DNA of 64,000 bases from Parabacteroides bouchesdurhonensis (GCF_900186615.1 NZ_LT896588.1:2776559-2840558), one strand, 5' to 3'; positions 44,240-53,244 are shown, counted from the stretch's first letter. The notes: generated by a model from the sequence alone, not told the origin. Numbers and translations: made by a program.

Positions 44240-44833
44240 ATGAGTACATTGAAAACGATGACCGATGAAGAATTGGTTGTCATTTATGCGCAAGGTGATA
44301 ATGCTGCTTTTGACGTATTGTTGAACCGCTATAAGAGCAGTATCCATTCTTACATTTACTTTATAGTACGTAATAAAGATCTCACCGAAGATATCTTTCA
44401 GGAAACCTTTGTAAAAGTTATTATGACTATTAAACAAGGCCGTTATACTGAAAACGGTAAGTTTAAGGCCTGGATTACGCGTATTGCCCATAATCTGATT
44501 ATCGATTATTTCCGCCAGGAACGTAGTGAGAATACGATATCGAATGATGAAGTGGAAGTAGACCTGTTTAATAATATAAAACTTTGCGACGGAACAATTG
44601 AAGATAATATTGTACGCCATCAGGTCCTTTCCGATATTAAAAAACTGGTAAGGCATTTGCCGGATAGCCAACGGGAAGTATTGGAGATGCGTTATTATCA
44701 GGATCTCAGTTTTAAGGAGATTGCCGATATTACAGGCGTAAGTATTAATACTGCTTTGGGGCGTATGCGTTATGCCATATTAAACATACGGCGTATGGCC
44801 GAAGAAAACCGGATAGAACTTTCGTTGGCTTGA
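44240..44833 (+). CDS. ECF-type RNA polymerase sigma factor
   Basis: A 197-residue sigma-70 family factor of extracytoplasmic-function type. Region 2 is LLNRYKSSIHSYIYFIVRNK followed by DLTEDIFQETFVKVI (residues 25-60), and region 4 is LPDSQREVLEMRYYQDLSFK through SINTALGRMRYAILNIRRM (residues 145-190). No anti-sigma gene is adjacent; the small reading frame at 44906 follows instead. Its regulon cannot be read from the window. Confidence 0.94.
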   Translation: MSTLKTMTDEELVVIYAQGDNAAFDVLLNRYKSSIHSYIYFIVRNKDLTEDIFQETFVKVIMTIKQGRYTENGKFKAWITRIAHNLIIDYFRQERSENTISNDEVEVDLFNNIKLCDGTIEDNIVRHQVLSDIKKLVRHLPDSQREVLEMRYYQDLSFKEIADITGVSINTALGRMRYAILNIRRMAEENRIELSLA

Positions 44834-44905
44834 TTTGATAAAATAATTTCGTTTCATGCAATAAGTAGCTCATGGCAACGTTCTATTATCAAACAGAAAA
44901 AAACG

Positions 44906-45088
44906 ATGCCTATGAAGAGATCTTCTACTCAATGTATGAATGAAACGGACAATAAAACCAAGAGAAACCCTGAAGGAAGGCATAGCACTCCTCGCAAACA
45001 AACATTAGATTTCCTTACTCAGTTTGCACGGGTTTATCATGCGGAAACTGCCTTGAGAACAGAATTCTGCGGTTATGTAATGAACTAG
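44906..45088 (+). CDS. Small conserved protein after the sigma factor
   Basis: A 60-residue basic protein. Its end, QTLDFLTQFARVYHAETALR and GYVMN, looks like a small family that recurs in Bacteroides genomes (R-TL-FI-QFAR-Y pattern), recalled, not searched. It may start at the ATG at 44906 or 44912. No membrane segment. It stands on the sigma factor strand 72 bp downstream. Confidence 0.55.
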   Translation: MPMKRSSTQCMNETDNKTKRNPEGRHSTPRKQTLDFLTQFARVYHAETALRTEFCGYVMN

Positions 45089-45112
45089 AAAAGTTAAAGG
45101 TTACAAGTAATG

Positions 45113-45158
45113 ACAGTTGACAGTTAAATGGGATTTTCTCATATTAACTGCCAACTGT
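45113..45158. repeat. 15-bp inverted repeat upstream of rpe
   Basis: ACAGTTGACAGTTAA (45113-45127) and TTAACTGCCAACTGT (45144-45158) pair with one G-T. The hairpin lies just before the rpe promoter and may end the upstream transcript or act as an operator. Confidence 0.65.
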
Positions 45159-45181
45159 TTATTTGTTATACCAATTTGTTT

Positions 45182-45189
45182 TATCTTTG
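45182..45189 (+). promoter_or_regulatory. -7 promoter box for rpe
   Basis: TATCTTTG, 18 bp before the ATG at 45208. It decides the start: the upstream in-frame ATG at 45163 lies before this box and so is not transcribed from it. Confidence 0.65.
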
Positions 45190-45207
45190 CAAAAAGAACG
45201 TAGAGAT

Positions 45208-45858
45208 ATGAAACATTTAATAGCCCCGTCTTTGTTATCTGCCGATTTTATGCGTTTGCAAGAAGAGGTGGAAATGATAAACAACAGTGATGCCGACTGG
45301 TTGCACCTGGATATAATGGATGGAGTGTTTGTTCCGAACATTTCCTTTGGTTTCCCTGTACTTGATGCGTTAAAGTCGGTTTGCAAGAAGCCGATGGATG
45401 TGCATCTGATGATTGTGGAACCTCAGAAGTTCATCCATGAAGTAGCTGCCACAGGGGCTTATATGATGAATGTACATTATGAGGCAAGTACACATTTACA
45501 CCGTACGGTAACTGCTATTAAAGAGACTGGAATGAAAGCGGCGGTTACATTGAATCCGCATACTCCGGTTTGCTTGCTGGAAGATATTATACAAGATTTG
45601 GATATGGTATTGCTGATGTCGGTTAATCCCGGTTTCGGAGGTCAACGTTTTATTGAGCATTCTGTAGAGAAAACGGCACGGCTCAGGGAAATGATTGACC
45701 GGAAAGGGCTGAATACGCTTATTGAAATAGATGGCGGCGTAAATCTTGAAACCGGCAAACGGTTGATTGAAGCAGGAGCGGATGTGCTGGTGGCCGGCAG
45801 CTTCGTTTTTAAGTCCCCCGATCCGGTGCAAACTATAAAAGACCTGAAAGCTTTATGA
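45208..45858 (+). CDS. rpe: Ribulose-phosphate 3-epimerase
   Basis: A TIM-barrel epimerase (216 residues from this start) interconverting ribulose-5-phosphate and xylulose-5-phosphate in the pentose phosphate pathway. Motifs: IAPSLLSADF at the start, WLHLDIMDGVFVPNISFG with metal-binding His and Asp, PMDVHLMI, SVNPGFGGQRF, and IEIDGGVN near the end. The start at 45208 fits family alignments (MKHLIAPSLL) and the promoter; the longer frame from 45163 is rejected. comEC follows 34 bp downstream. rpiB and tkt of the same pathway lie at 59.9-62.3 kb. Confidence 0.96.
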   Translation: MKHLIAPSLLSADFMRLQEEVEMINNSDADWLHLDIMDGVFVPNISFGFPVLDALKSVCKKPMDVHLMIVEPQKFIHEVAATGAYMMNVHYEASTHLHRTVTAIKETGMKAAVTLNPHTPVCLLEDIIQDLDMVLLMSVNPGFGGQRFIEHSVEKTARLREMIDRKGLNTLIEIDGGVNLETGKRLIEAGADVLVAGSFVFKSPDPVQTIKDLKAL

Positions 45859-45892
45859 TATTTGAATAAATATGGAAACCAAACCTTGACAA

Positions 45893-47167
45893 ATGATAAG
45901 AGAACTACAAAGGCGGCCTTTTGTTCGGCCGCTTTTTTTATGGATAACCGGAATCTTGTTGCAATTGACTTTCTCATACAATTATCTTTCAATTCTATTC
46001 TTGTTGTATCCTTGCCTGTTATTACTATCTGCCGTTTTCCTAAATAGAAAAATGGGTGCTACCTGCTGCTATAGTGCCCGGTGGATATGGGGCGCTGCTT
46101 TTGCCTGTTTATTGTTGGCCCTCTCGGTGCAAGTAACGGAATGGAAGCAGAACAGGCCTGCGAAGCAAACTGCAATATTGCAACTTGCCGGAGAGAAACA
46201 GACGGAACTGGTAGATGCTTTTGATTCTTTGCATTTGCCGGATGAAGAAAAATCAGTACTGGCAACGATTACTTTGGGATATCGCAAAGGCATGAACAGA
46301 GAAACAAGAAAACGTTTTTCCGTTGCCGGAGTTGCCCATATTTTAGCGGTCAGTGGTTTTCATGTGGCGATAGTTTGCGGATTCATTTCATTCCTGCTTA
46401 GTTTCTTTCCACGCTATGGGATATGGAAGTGGTTGAAGTATCTGTCTACACTTGTTCTGCTCTGGGGATTTATATGTATTACCGGATTGGCCGCATCGGC
46501 TGTCCGCGCCGGCTTGATGTTGTCGCTTTATCTGACGGGAAAGGCGTTGAGGCGTAATGCAGATAGTTATAATACGTTGGCCGCCGCCGCATTCGGCATG
46601 TTGGTGTACAATCCGTTATACTTGTTTGATGTTGGTTTCCAGTTAAGCTATATAGCCGTTTTCTCTATCCTTTATATTCAGCCGATGCTGAGAAGATGTA
46701 TAGTTGTAAAGAACCCATTGTTGGCTGTTCCTTGGGATTTACTGACAGTAACAGTGGCAGCTCAGATAGGTACGTCATTGCTTTGTTGCTATTATTTCGG
46801 TCAGGTATCTTCTGTGTTTTTATTTACAAACCTGCCGCTTGTTATTATCGCTATGTTGCTTGTCCCGCTTTCCTTGCTATGGCTTGGAATGCCGCACTGG
46901 TTACCGGGACTGGAAGTGTTACAACAAGTTGTAGAAACACTGGCGGGATGGATGGTGAAGATTGTAGACCTGTTCAGCCATGTTCCGGGAGCGGCATTCA
47001 CGTTCCGGCTTGACTTTTCGGATATGCTGATTGGCTATGGCATTCTATTTTCTGTAATGGCATCTATACGGAAATATACTCCGAAATACCTGCTTTTATG
47101 GCTGTTTTTATTGTTAATTAAATTGTTTGCCGAGCTTATTAAAAGGTATTATGCTTTTGGAATATAA
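45893..47167 (+). CDS. Short ComEC/Rec2-family membrane protein
   Basis: A 424-residue polytopic membrane protein with the ComEC competence-channel core: LGYRKGMNRETRKRFSVAGV, then AHILAVSGFHVAIVCGF near residues 145-165, and ITGLAASAVRAGLMLS near residue 200. Complete ComEC proteins are usually 650-750 residues with a periplasmic OB-like domain and a C-terminal beta-lactamase-like domain. Both are missing, and the N-terminal helices run straight into the channel core. The frame is intact, so it is a short form, not a recent frameshift. DNA uptake is therefore uncertain. Confidence 0.88.
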   Translation: MIRELQRRPFVRPLFLWITGILLQLTFSYNYLSILFLLYPCLLLLSAVFLNRKMGATCCYSARWIWGAAFACLLLALSVQVTEWKQNRPAKQTAILQLAGEKQTELVDAFDSLHLPDEEKSVLATITLGYRKGMNRETRKRFSVAGVAHILAVSGFHVAIVCGFISFLLSFFPRYGIWKWLKYLSTLVLLWGFICITGLAASAVRAGLMLSLYLTGKALRRNADSYNTLAAAAFGMLVYNPLYLFDVGFQLSYIAVFSILYIQPMLRRCIVVKNPLLAVPWDLLTVTVAAQIGTSLLCCYYFGQVSSVFLFTNLPLVIIAMLLVPLSLLWLGMPHWLPGLEVLQQVVETLAGWMVKIVDLFSHVPGAAFTFRLDFSDMLIGYGILFSVMASIRKYTPKYLLLWLFLLLIKLFAELIKRYYAFGI

Positions 47168-47207
47168 AAAAGTAGTACCTTTGGCTGGGAAAATTTAGTA
47201 AGATTAT

Positions 47208-48257
47208 ATGATTACAAAAATCATTCAGGAAGAAAAGATTCAGAAAGCCAAGAAGTACGTAGAGAAAGGCGAAAATTTTGTTATAGTAACGCATGTATCG
47301 CCGGACGGTGACGCTTTGGGATCATCATTAGGATTGTATCATTTCCTGATGGCCTATGGCAAAGATTGTGTTACAGTAATTGTTCCAAACGAATTTCCAT
47401 CATTTTATAAATGGATGCCCGGAAGTAAGGATATTGTGAATTATGAGAAATATCCCGATTTTGCGGAGCAACTGATTCGTGATGCGGATGTTATCTTTTG
47501 CCTTGATTTCAATGAACCGAAACGGATAGAGAAACTGGCGCCTGCCGTTGTTGCTTCTTCCGGGCGTAAGGTTATGATAGACCATCATTTGAATCCTGCG
47601 GATTTTTGTCGTGTAACGATGTCATATCCTGAAATGTCGTCTACAAGCGAGATGGTTTTCCGGTTTATCTGCCGTATGGGAATGTTCGATTTGATGGATA
47701 AAAATACGGCGGAATGTATCTATACGGGAATGATGACGGATACGGGTTCTTTCACATACAACTCCAACAAGCCGGAAATATATACGATTATAGGAGAGTT
47801 GATAAAAAAAGGAATAGACAAAGACAAGATATATCGTCAGGTAAATCAGGTATATTCCGAATCCCGCTTGCGTATGATGGGATATGTACTGTATGAAAAG
47901 ATGAAAATATATCCCGAATATAATGCAGCTTTGATAACTTTGTCTGAGAAGGAACTGAATCGTTTTCATTATGTTACCGGAGATACCGAAGGGTTTGTAA
48001 ACCTGCCGCTAAGCGTGGAAGGTGTCAGCTTTAGCGTATTTATTCGTGAAGATTCCGATTATGTAAAGATATCCCTTCGCTCGGTAGGCGATTTCCCATG
48101 TAATCAGTTTGCCTCAGCCTATTTTAATGGAGGAGGGCATAAGAATGCTTCCGGAGGGGAGTTTTACGGCACTTTGTCTGATGCTGTAGCTGCATTTGAG
48201 AAAGGATTAGAAGAATTTAATCCTAATAAAATAGAAGAATTAAATAAAAATGAGTAA
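47208..48257 (+). CDS. nrnA: DHH-family nanoRNase / pAp phosphatase (NrnA-like)
   Basis: A 349-residue DHH-DHHA1 phosphoesterase that degrades short oligoribonucleotides and dephosphorylates 3'-phosphoadenosine-5'-phosphate. Motifs: THVSPDGDALGSSLGL near residue 28, VIFCLDFNEPKRI near residue 95, the name-giving MIDHHLNP near residue 125, TGMMTDTGSFTY near residue 170, and the DHHA1 end GGGHKNASGGEF near residue 305. It starts 40 bp after comEC, in the order rpe-comEC-nrnA. Confidence 0.93.
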   Translation: MITKIIQEEKIQKAKKYVEKGENFVIVTHVSPDGDALGSSLGLYHFLMAYGKDCVTVIVPNEFPSFYKWMPGSKDIVNYEKYPDFAEQLIRDADVIFCLDFNEPKRIEKLAPAVVASSGRKVMIDHHLNPADFCRVTMSYPEMSSTSEMVFRFICRMGMFDLMDKNTAECIYTGMMTDTGSFTYNSNKPEIYTIIGELIKKGIDKDKIYRQVNQVYSESRLRMMGYVLYEKMKIYPEYNAALITLSEKELNRFHYVTGDTEGFVNLPLSVEGVSFSVFIREDSDYVKISLRSVGDFPCNQFASAYFNGGGHKNASGGEFYGTLSDAVAAFEKGLEEFNPNKIEELNKNE

Positions 48258-48311
48258 GATGTGACGGAGATTATTTACATTTGCCGTGCATTATATTTTA
48301 AAGAATAACAG

Positions 48312-48872
48312 ATGAAAAGAGGTTTTAATATCTTGTTGATTATATGTGCTGCTCTGCTTGCCATATCTTGTAATAAAGGAAAAACGTACACGGATATGTT
48401 GAAGGCAGAGAAAAAAGCCATAAACCGGTTGATTGATAAAGAAGGTATTGAGGTGTTGGACGATTATCCGGAAGACGGTGTTTTTAAACCGAACCAGTTT
48501 GTAAAGTTGGATAATGATGTCTATCTGAATGTAATAGATTCCGGGAACGGAAATCGTCCGGTACTGGCATCAACGAAAATATTATGTAGGTTTATTGCAA
48601 ACCCGTTGTTGGGAGATACGACAAGTTTTAATACGCTGACAGAGAGCAACAGCTATCCAGAAGAGTTTACTTACGGGTATAACACTTCAACAAGCGGGCA
48701 ATATACTTATGTCTTTATAGGTGAAGGATTGGCCAGTGCGTTAGCCTATGTCGGCGATAGTGCGTATGTAAAGATGATAGTTCCTTTTAAACGGTTCACA
48801 CAGCAGACTTATTTTAACACCAATGGCATTCCTGTTTATTTTGAGAAAGTGAAATTTGTATTCGAAAAATAA
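48312..48872 (+). CDS. DUF4827 lipoprotein
   Basis: A 186-residue lipoprotein: hydrophobic signal with lipobox LAISC at about residues 16-20. The mature part fits the Bacteroidales DUF4827 family (MLKAEKKAINRLIDKEGIEV and the closing TNGIPVYFEKVKFVFEK). The fold resembles FKBP-type isomerases from general likeness only. It precedes glmM by 9 bp, suggesting a shared transcript with cell-wall precursor synthesis. Confidence 0.85.
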   Translation: MKRGFNILLIICAALLAISCNKGKTYTDMLKAEKKAINRLIDKEGIEVLDDYPEDGVFKPNQFVKLDNDVYLNVIDSGNGNRPVLASTKILCRFIANPLLGDTTSFNTLTESNSYPEEFTYGYNTSTSGQYTYVFIGEGLASALAYVGDSAYVKMIVPFKRFTQQTYFNTNGIPVYFEKVKFVFEK

Positions 48873-48881
48873 TCCGAACTT

Positions 48882-50270
48882 ATGACTTTAATTAAATCTA
48901 TTTCCGGTATCCGGGGCACAATCGGAGGTAGTCCGGAAGACGGACTGAATCCGTTGGCTATCGTGAAGTTTGTAGCTGCTTATGCTACCTTCATAAGAAA
49001 AAACACAAAAGCGAAAACGAATAAAATTGTTGTAGGACGTGATGCCCGCATATCCGGTCCGATGGTGAAACAGATCGTACTGGGTACACTTACAGGCATG
49101 GGCTTTGACGTTGTAGACATTGATCTGGCTACAACGCCAACTACAGAATTGGCCGTTGCTATGGAGCAGGCATGCGGAGGAATTATTCTTACTGCCAGCC
49201 ATAATCCGAAGCAATGGAACGCCTTGAAATTATTGAATGAGAAAGGCGAATTTCTGAATGCTGCCGAAGGTAATGAAGTGCTTGAAATTGCTGCTTCCGA
49301 AAACTTTGTATTTGCGGATGTGGATCATTTAGGAAAAGTTATCGCAGACAACACCTACAAGCAAAAACATATAGAGAGCGTACTGAATCTTAAACTGGTG
49401 GATGTGGAAGCTATCAAGGCAGCCAATTTCCGCGTAGCAATTGATTGCGTCAACTCCGTTGGCGGTGTTGTGCTTCCCGACTTACTTTATGCTTTAGGCG
49501 TGAAAGAAATCTTTAAGTTGCATTGCGCACCTCATGGTAATTTTTTCCACAACCCCGAACCTCTACCGGAGAACCTGACAGAGATATCCGAATTGATGAA
49601 ACATGCAAGGGCGGATGTCGGTTTTGTGGTTGATCCGGACGTAGACCGTTTGGCTATTGTATGCGAGAACGGCGAAATGTTTGGCGAAGAATATACACTG
49701 GTTGCCGTTAGCGATTATGTGTTGAGCCATACACCGGGTAATACCGTAAGTAATTTGAGTTCCAGCCGCGCATTACGAGATGTAACCCGTGCACATGGTT
49801 GCGAGTATAACGCTGCCGCCGTAGGAGAGGTGAATGTAGTTGCCAAGATGAAAGCAACAAATGCCGTAATTGGTGGCGAAGGCAATGGCGGTGTAATCTA
49901 TCCGGCCAGCCATTACGGACGCGATGCTTTGGTAGGTATCGCATTATTTCTTACCCATCTGGCAAAGAAAAAGATAAAGACCAGTGAACTGCGTGCAAGT
50001 TATCCTCCGTACTTTATTTCCAAGCAGAAAGTTCAGCTTACTCCGGAGATAGATGTGGATGCGATACTAGCCAAGGTAAAAGAGAAATTTGCCCAATATG
50101 ATATTACCGATATCGACGGAGTAAAGATAGATTTCCCGGATAAATGGGTACATCTCCGCAAGAGTAATACAGAACCAATTATCCGCATCTATTCGGAAGC
50201 CCATACCATGGAAGAAGCCGAAGAGTTGGGCGGTCAATTGATACAGATTATAAATGATATGTGCAAGTAA
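48882..50270 (+). CDS. glmM: Phosphoglucosamine mutase (GlmM)
   Basis: Alpha-D-phosphohexomutase of 462 residues converting glucosamine-6-phosphate to glucosamine-1-phosphate for UDP-GlcNAc, the peptidoglycan and LPS precursor. It has the active-site phosphoserine loop TASHNPKQWNALK near residue 100, the magnesium loop DPDVDRLAIV near residue 250, the sugar loop GEGNGGVIYP near residue 330, and the phosphate-binding loop RKSNTEPIIRIYSEA near residue 425. The variant sequence around HNPKQWNALKLL is usual in Bacteroidetes GlmM. It ends before a long hairpin. Confidence 0.9.
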   Translation: MTLIKSISGIRGTIGGSPEDGLNPLAIVKFVAAYATFIRKNTKAKTNKIVVGRDARISGPMVKQIVLGTLTGMGFDVVDIDLATTPTTELAVAMEQACGGIILTASHNPKQWNALKLLNEKGEFLNAAEGNEVLEIAASENFVFADVDHLGKVIADNTYKQKHIESVLNLKLVDVEAIKAANFRVAIDCVNSVGGVVLPDLLYALGVKEIFKLHCAPHGNFFHNPEPLPENLTEISELMKHARADVGFVVDPDVDRLAIVCENGEMFGEEYTLVAVSDYVLSHTPGNTVSNLSSSRALRDVTRAHGCEYNAAAVGEVNVVAKMKATNAVIGGEGNGGVIYPASHYGRDALVGIALFLTHLAKKKIKTSELRASYPPYFISKQKVQLTPEIDVDAILAKVKEKFAQYDITDIDGVKIDFPDKWVHLRKSNTEPIIRIYSEAHTMEEAEELGGQLIQIINDMCK

Positions 50271-50301
50271 GGAATTATAAGGATATATCTTTTGCATAAA
50301 G

Positions 50302-50357
50302 AAGTCCCGTCTTAACACTTCAAAAGAGCTGACCTTTGAAATGTTAAGACGGGACTT
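50302..50357. repeat. Long hairpin, copy 1 (bidirectional terminator)
   Basis: AAGTCCCGTCTTAACA (50302-50317) pairs perfectly with TGTTAAGACGGGACTT (50342-50357), with further pairing of TTCAAAG/CTTTGAA inside. It is flanked by ATATATCTTT-like words and lies between convergent glmM and the NUDIX gene. A near-identical copy is at 59759-59816. Confidence 0.9.
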
Positions 50358-50380
50358 TTGTGTGTAAAGGATATGTCTTT

Positions 50381-50872
50381 TTAAAGGAATAAACGTTCGA
50401 ATTCCTTCTCAAAATTAGGCGTGAAAACATTCTTGCTCAGGTTGGCTTTGATTTCTTCTATCGACCAGAAACGGCCGTCGTCCAGTTCTTCTTTATCGGG
50501 GGTGATAATGCCGTTGTAGACTGTACGGAACGTATTTACTAACTCCTTTTCTATAGATGATTCAAAAACATAACGAGTGATAAATTCAGGGGTAAATTCG
50601 GTAATGCCTAATTCTTCACGAACCTCACGCCGAAGGGCTTCTTCTACCTTTTCGCCGTAATCAATGTGCCCACCTACGGCTGCGTCCCATTTACCGGGCT
50701 GAATGTCTTTTGTCATGGAACGTTTTTGCAAGTACAGATCGCCTTTGTCGTTAAAGATGTGCAGGTGCACTACCGGATGTAGTTGTTTGCTGCCGCTATG
50801 GCACTCTTGTCGGGTAGCTTTTCCTATTGTCTCTCCTTCTTCATTCACTAAAGGAAACCATTCTGTTTTCAT
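50381..50872 (-). CDS. NUDIX hydrolase
   Basis: A 163-residue NUDIX hydrolase. The Nudix box GGHIDYGEKVEEALRREVRE, with ELGI after it, is complete. The N-terminal part (WFPLVNEEGETIGKATR and HLHIFNDKGDLYLQKRS) resembles the isopentenyl-diphosphate isomerase-like and YfcD-like subfamily that hydrolyses nucleotide diphosphate derivatives. A -7 box CAAATATA (TATATTTG on the minus strand) lies at 50894-50901. Substrate not determined. Confidence 0.92.
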   Translation of the reverse strand: MKTEWFPLVNEEGETIGKATRQECHSGSKQLHPVVHLHIFNDKGDLYLQKRSMTKDIQPGKWDAAVGGHIDYGEKVEEALRREVREELGITEFTPEFITRYVFESSIEKELVNTFRTVYNGIITPDKEELDDGRFWSIEEIKANLSKNVFTPNFEKEFERLFL

Positions 50873-51018
50873 TGTATAATTGTATTTTGCAGGACAAATA
50901 TAGGGAATAAATCTTATCCCCGTTTCTCTGCTTACAGATTACCCGGCAACTTCCTGCATTCGGTAATACCGGAAGATGGAGGCTGAGCACTGTAATAGAT
51001 TTATTAGTAATAATGTTG

Positions 51019-51040
51019 TTAGTAATAACGTTATTACTAA
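51019..51040. repeat. 22-bp perfect palindrome downstream of topB
   Basis: TTAGTAATAACGTTATTACT plus AA reads the same on both strands. A partial direct copy (TTAGTAATAA) lies just to its left at 51004-51013. It is 14 bp past the topB stop. Confidence 0.75.
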
Positions 51041-51054
51041 ATAATTACATCGCT

Positions 51055-53094
51055 TTACTTCCCCATCATTTTGATAACCTCTATCAGTTCTTCGTCTGTC
51101 AGACCCTCGCCATAGGTGGTGTAATCCAGGCGGAAAGTACAACCGTTCTTGTATTCGGAACAACCGTAAGCTGCTTTGCCTCGCAGGATAGACCCTTTCT
51201 TGCAGATAGGGCAAACCGGCTTCTTGGCTCTTGGTTTTCGGGGTTTCTTTTCTTTCTTCGCCTTCTCTTTTTCTTCTGCCTGAGTTTCCAGTTCAGTCTT
51301 TTCGATAGTAATTGTATGATTACTCCGGTCTGATAAGACATTGATTACAATCTGCCCCACAAGTTGTTTCAGTTCTTCAAGGAAAGTGCGTGCCTCATAA
51401 GTCCCTTTTTCTATCTGGCGGAGTTTCTTCTCCCATAGGCCTGTCAGCTCCGCGCTTTTCAGTAATTCCTCCTGGATAGTGCCGATCAGTTCCGCTCCGG
51501 TTGCCGTAGGATATAGATTCTTACGCTCTTTACGTATGTAATTACGTTTGAATAACGTCTCGATGATAGCTGCACGCGTAGACGGACGACCGATACCGTT
51601 TTCCTTTAACGCATCGCGCAGTTCGTCGTTGTCTACCAGCTTGCCCGCCGTTTCCATAGCCCGCAATAGCGTTGCTTCGGTGTAAGGTTTGGGCGGCTGT
51701 GTCCATTTTTCACCCAGTGTAGGTTTATGCGGTCCGCTTTCTCCTACTTTGAAATCCGGCAATACGCCTTCCTCTTCCGTCGGTTCGGCATCCGGGTCTT
51801 TCTGTTCCGCACCGAATACAACACGCCATCCCGGTTTGAGTATTTGTTTTCCGGTTACCTTAAACTCTACCTTCCCTACTTTGCCCAGCACGGTTGTGGT
51901 TGATATGTCACAATCCGGATAAAAGGCAGCAATGAAACGGCGTACAATCAGATCATAGACCTTCCGTTCGTTATCCGTCAGGTTGCGCGCGGCAACGCCT
52001 GTCGGTATAATGGCATGGTGGTCGGTTACTTTGGAGTTGTCGAATACCTTTTTGCTTTTCGGGATTTTAGCTGCAAGTACAGGAGCTGTCAGCTCGGTAT
52101 AGTCCACCAATCCCTTTAAGGTATTAGGTACTTTGGGATAAATATCCTCGCTCAGGAACGTGGTATCCACGCGTGGATAGGTAGTTACTTTCTTTTCGTA
52201 TAAAGATTGTATCAGTTTTAATGTATCATCGGCAGTGAAGGCATATTTCTTGTTGCATTCCACCTGCAATGATGTCAAGTCGAACAAACGGGGAGCGTAT
52301 TCTTTCCCTTTCTTCTCTGTAACATTGGTTACGGTAAAATCCTCTTGCTGTACTATTTCCAGAAAAGCTTCGCCCTCTTCCTTTTTGGTAAACTTGCCTT
52401 TGGCTGCTGAAAACGTGGTATTTCTGTACACCGTTTTTAATTCCCAATACGGCTCAGGCTTAAAGTTATCTATTTCGGCCTGCCTGTTTACAATGAGTGC
52501 CAGTGTTGGTGTTTGTACCCGTCCGATAGAAAGTACCTGTTTGTTTTGCCCGTAACGCAAAGTGTATAAACGCGTAGCGTTCATTCCTAACAGCCAGTCT
52601 CCGATGGCGCGCGATAAACCGGCTTCATACAGCTTGTTGAATTGAGTTTGTTCCTTTAACCCTTGGAATCCTTCCCGTATGGCCTCTTCTGTCAATGAAG
52701 AAATCCACAGGCGGTAAACCGGACATTTGCATCCTGCTTTCTGCATAACCCAGCGTTGTATCAGCTCTCCTTCCTGTCCGGCATCACCGCAGTTTATCAC
52801 CATCTCGGCATTCTGCATTAATCCTTCAATAACTTTAAACTGCTGTTCGTAGGTAGGATTACTTATCAGCTTGATACCGAAACGGGGAGGTATCATAGGC
52901 AGTGAGCCTAAGCTCCAGCGTTTCCAGTTCTCCGTATATTCATGTGGTTCTTTAAGGGTACACAAATGGCCGAACGTCCAGGTTACCTGATAACCGTTTC
53001 CTTCGATATACCCGTTCATTTTATGGGTTGCACCGAGTACTTCGGCAATCTCACGTGCCACACTGGGCTTTTCGGCAATACAAACTTTCATCAA
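51055..53094 (-). CDS. topB: DNA topoisomerase III
   Basis: Type IA topoisomerase of 679 residues that decatenates DNA and resolves recombination intermediates. TOPRIM motifs are IAEKPSVAREIAEVLG at the N-terminus and INCGDAGQEGELI near residue 100. The catalytic tyrosine is in VTTYPRVDTTFLSEDI near residue 310. The C-terminus has a Lys-rich linker and a topoisomerase zinc ribbon (CPICKKGSILRGKAAYGCSE...GC). A -7 box TACTTTTG (minus strand) lies at 53123-53130. Such TopB paralogues also occur on mobile elements; here the setting looks chromosomal. Confidence 0.95.
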   Translation of the reverse strand: MMKVCIAEKPSVAREIAEVLGATHKMNGYIEGNGYQVTWTFGHLCTLKEPHEYTENWKRWSLGSLPMIPPRFGIKLISNPTYEQQFKVIEGLMQNAEMVINCGDAGQEGELIQRWVMQKAGCKCPVYRLWISSLTEEAIREGFQGLKEQTQFNKLYEAGLSRAIGDWLLGMNATRLYTLRYGQNKQVLSIGRVQTPTLALIVNRQAEIDNFKPEPYWELKTVYRNTTFSAAKGKFTKKEEGEAFLEIVQQEDFTVTNVTEKKGKEYAPRLFDLTSLQVECNKKYAFTADDTLKLIQSLYEKKVTTYPRVDTTFLSEDIYPKVPNTLKGLVDYTELTAPVLAAKIPKSKKVFDNSKVTDHHAIIPTGVAARNLTDNERKVYDLIVRRFIAAFYPDCDISTTTVLGKVGKVEFKVTGKQILKPGWRVVFGAEQKDPDAEPTEEEGVLPDFKVGESGPHKPTLGEKWTQPPKPYTEATLLRAMETAGKLVDNDELRDALKENGIGRPSTRAAIIETLFKRNYIRKERKNLYPTATGAELIGTIQEELLKSAELTGLWEKKLRQIEKGTYEARTFLEELKQLVGQIVINVLSDRSNHTITIEKTELETQAEEKEKAKKEKKPRKPRAKKPVCPICKKGSILRGKAAYGCSEYKNGCTFRLDYTTYGEGLTDEELIEVIKMMGK

Positions 53095-53122
53095 CTCTTT
53101 AATTCGTTTCTAAATAAGTACA

Positions 53123-53222
53123 CAAAAGTACATCATCCCGATCATTTATTCAAATCATCTCGATGATTCGTAAAAAACATCGGGATGATTTTTGGTCTTT
53201 CTTTTTATTTAGTTTAGTTTTG
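53123..53222. promoter_or_regulatory. Divergent topB/sulfatase promoters with inverted-repeat operators
   Basis: The minus box is CAAAAGTA at 53123-53130. The plus box is TAGTTTTG at 53215-53222, with TTTG at 53191-53194 20 bp before it, a good -33/-7 pair. Between them ATCATCCCGAT (53132-53142) pairs with ATCGGGATGAT (53179-53189), and AATCAT/ATGATT form a smaller hairpin in the middle. Confidence 0.6.
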
Positions 53223-53244
53223 TATGACATAAGACACATATACC

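Noticed and set aside
45163-45207. Upstream ATG of rpe (15 extra residues)
   Set aside because: It lies before the -7 box at 45182-45189, and the extra residues are not part of the epimerase family.
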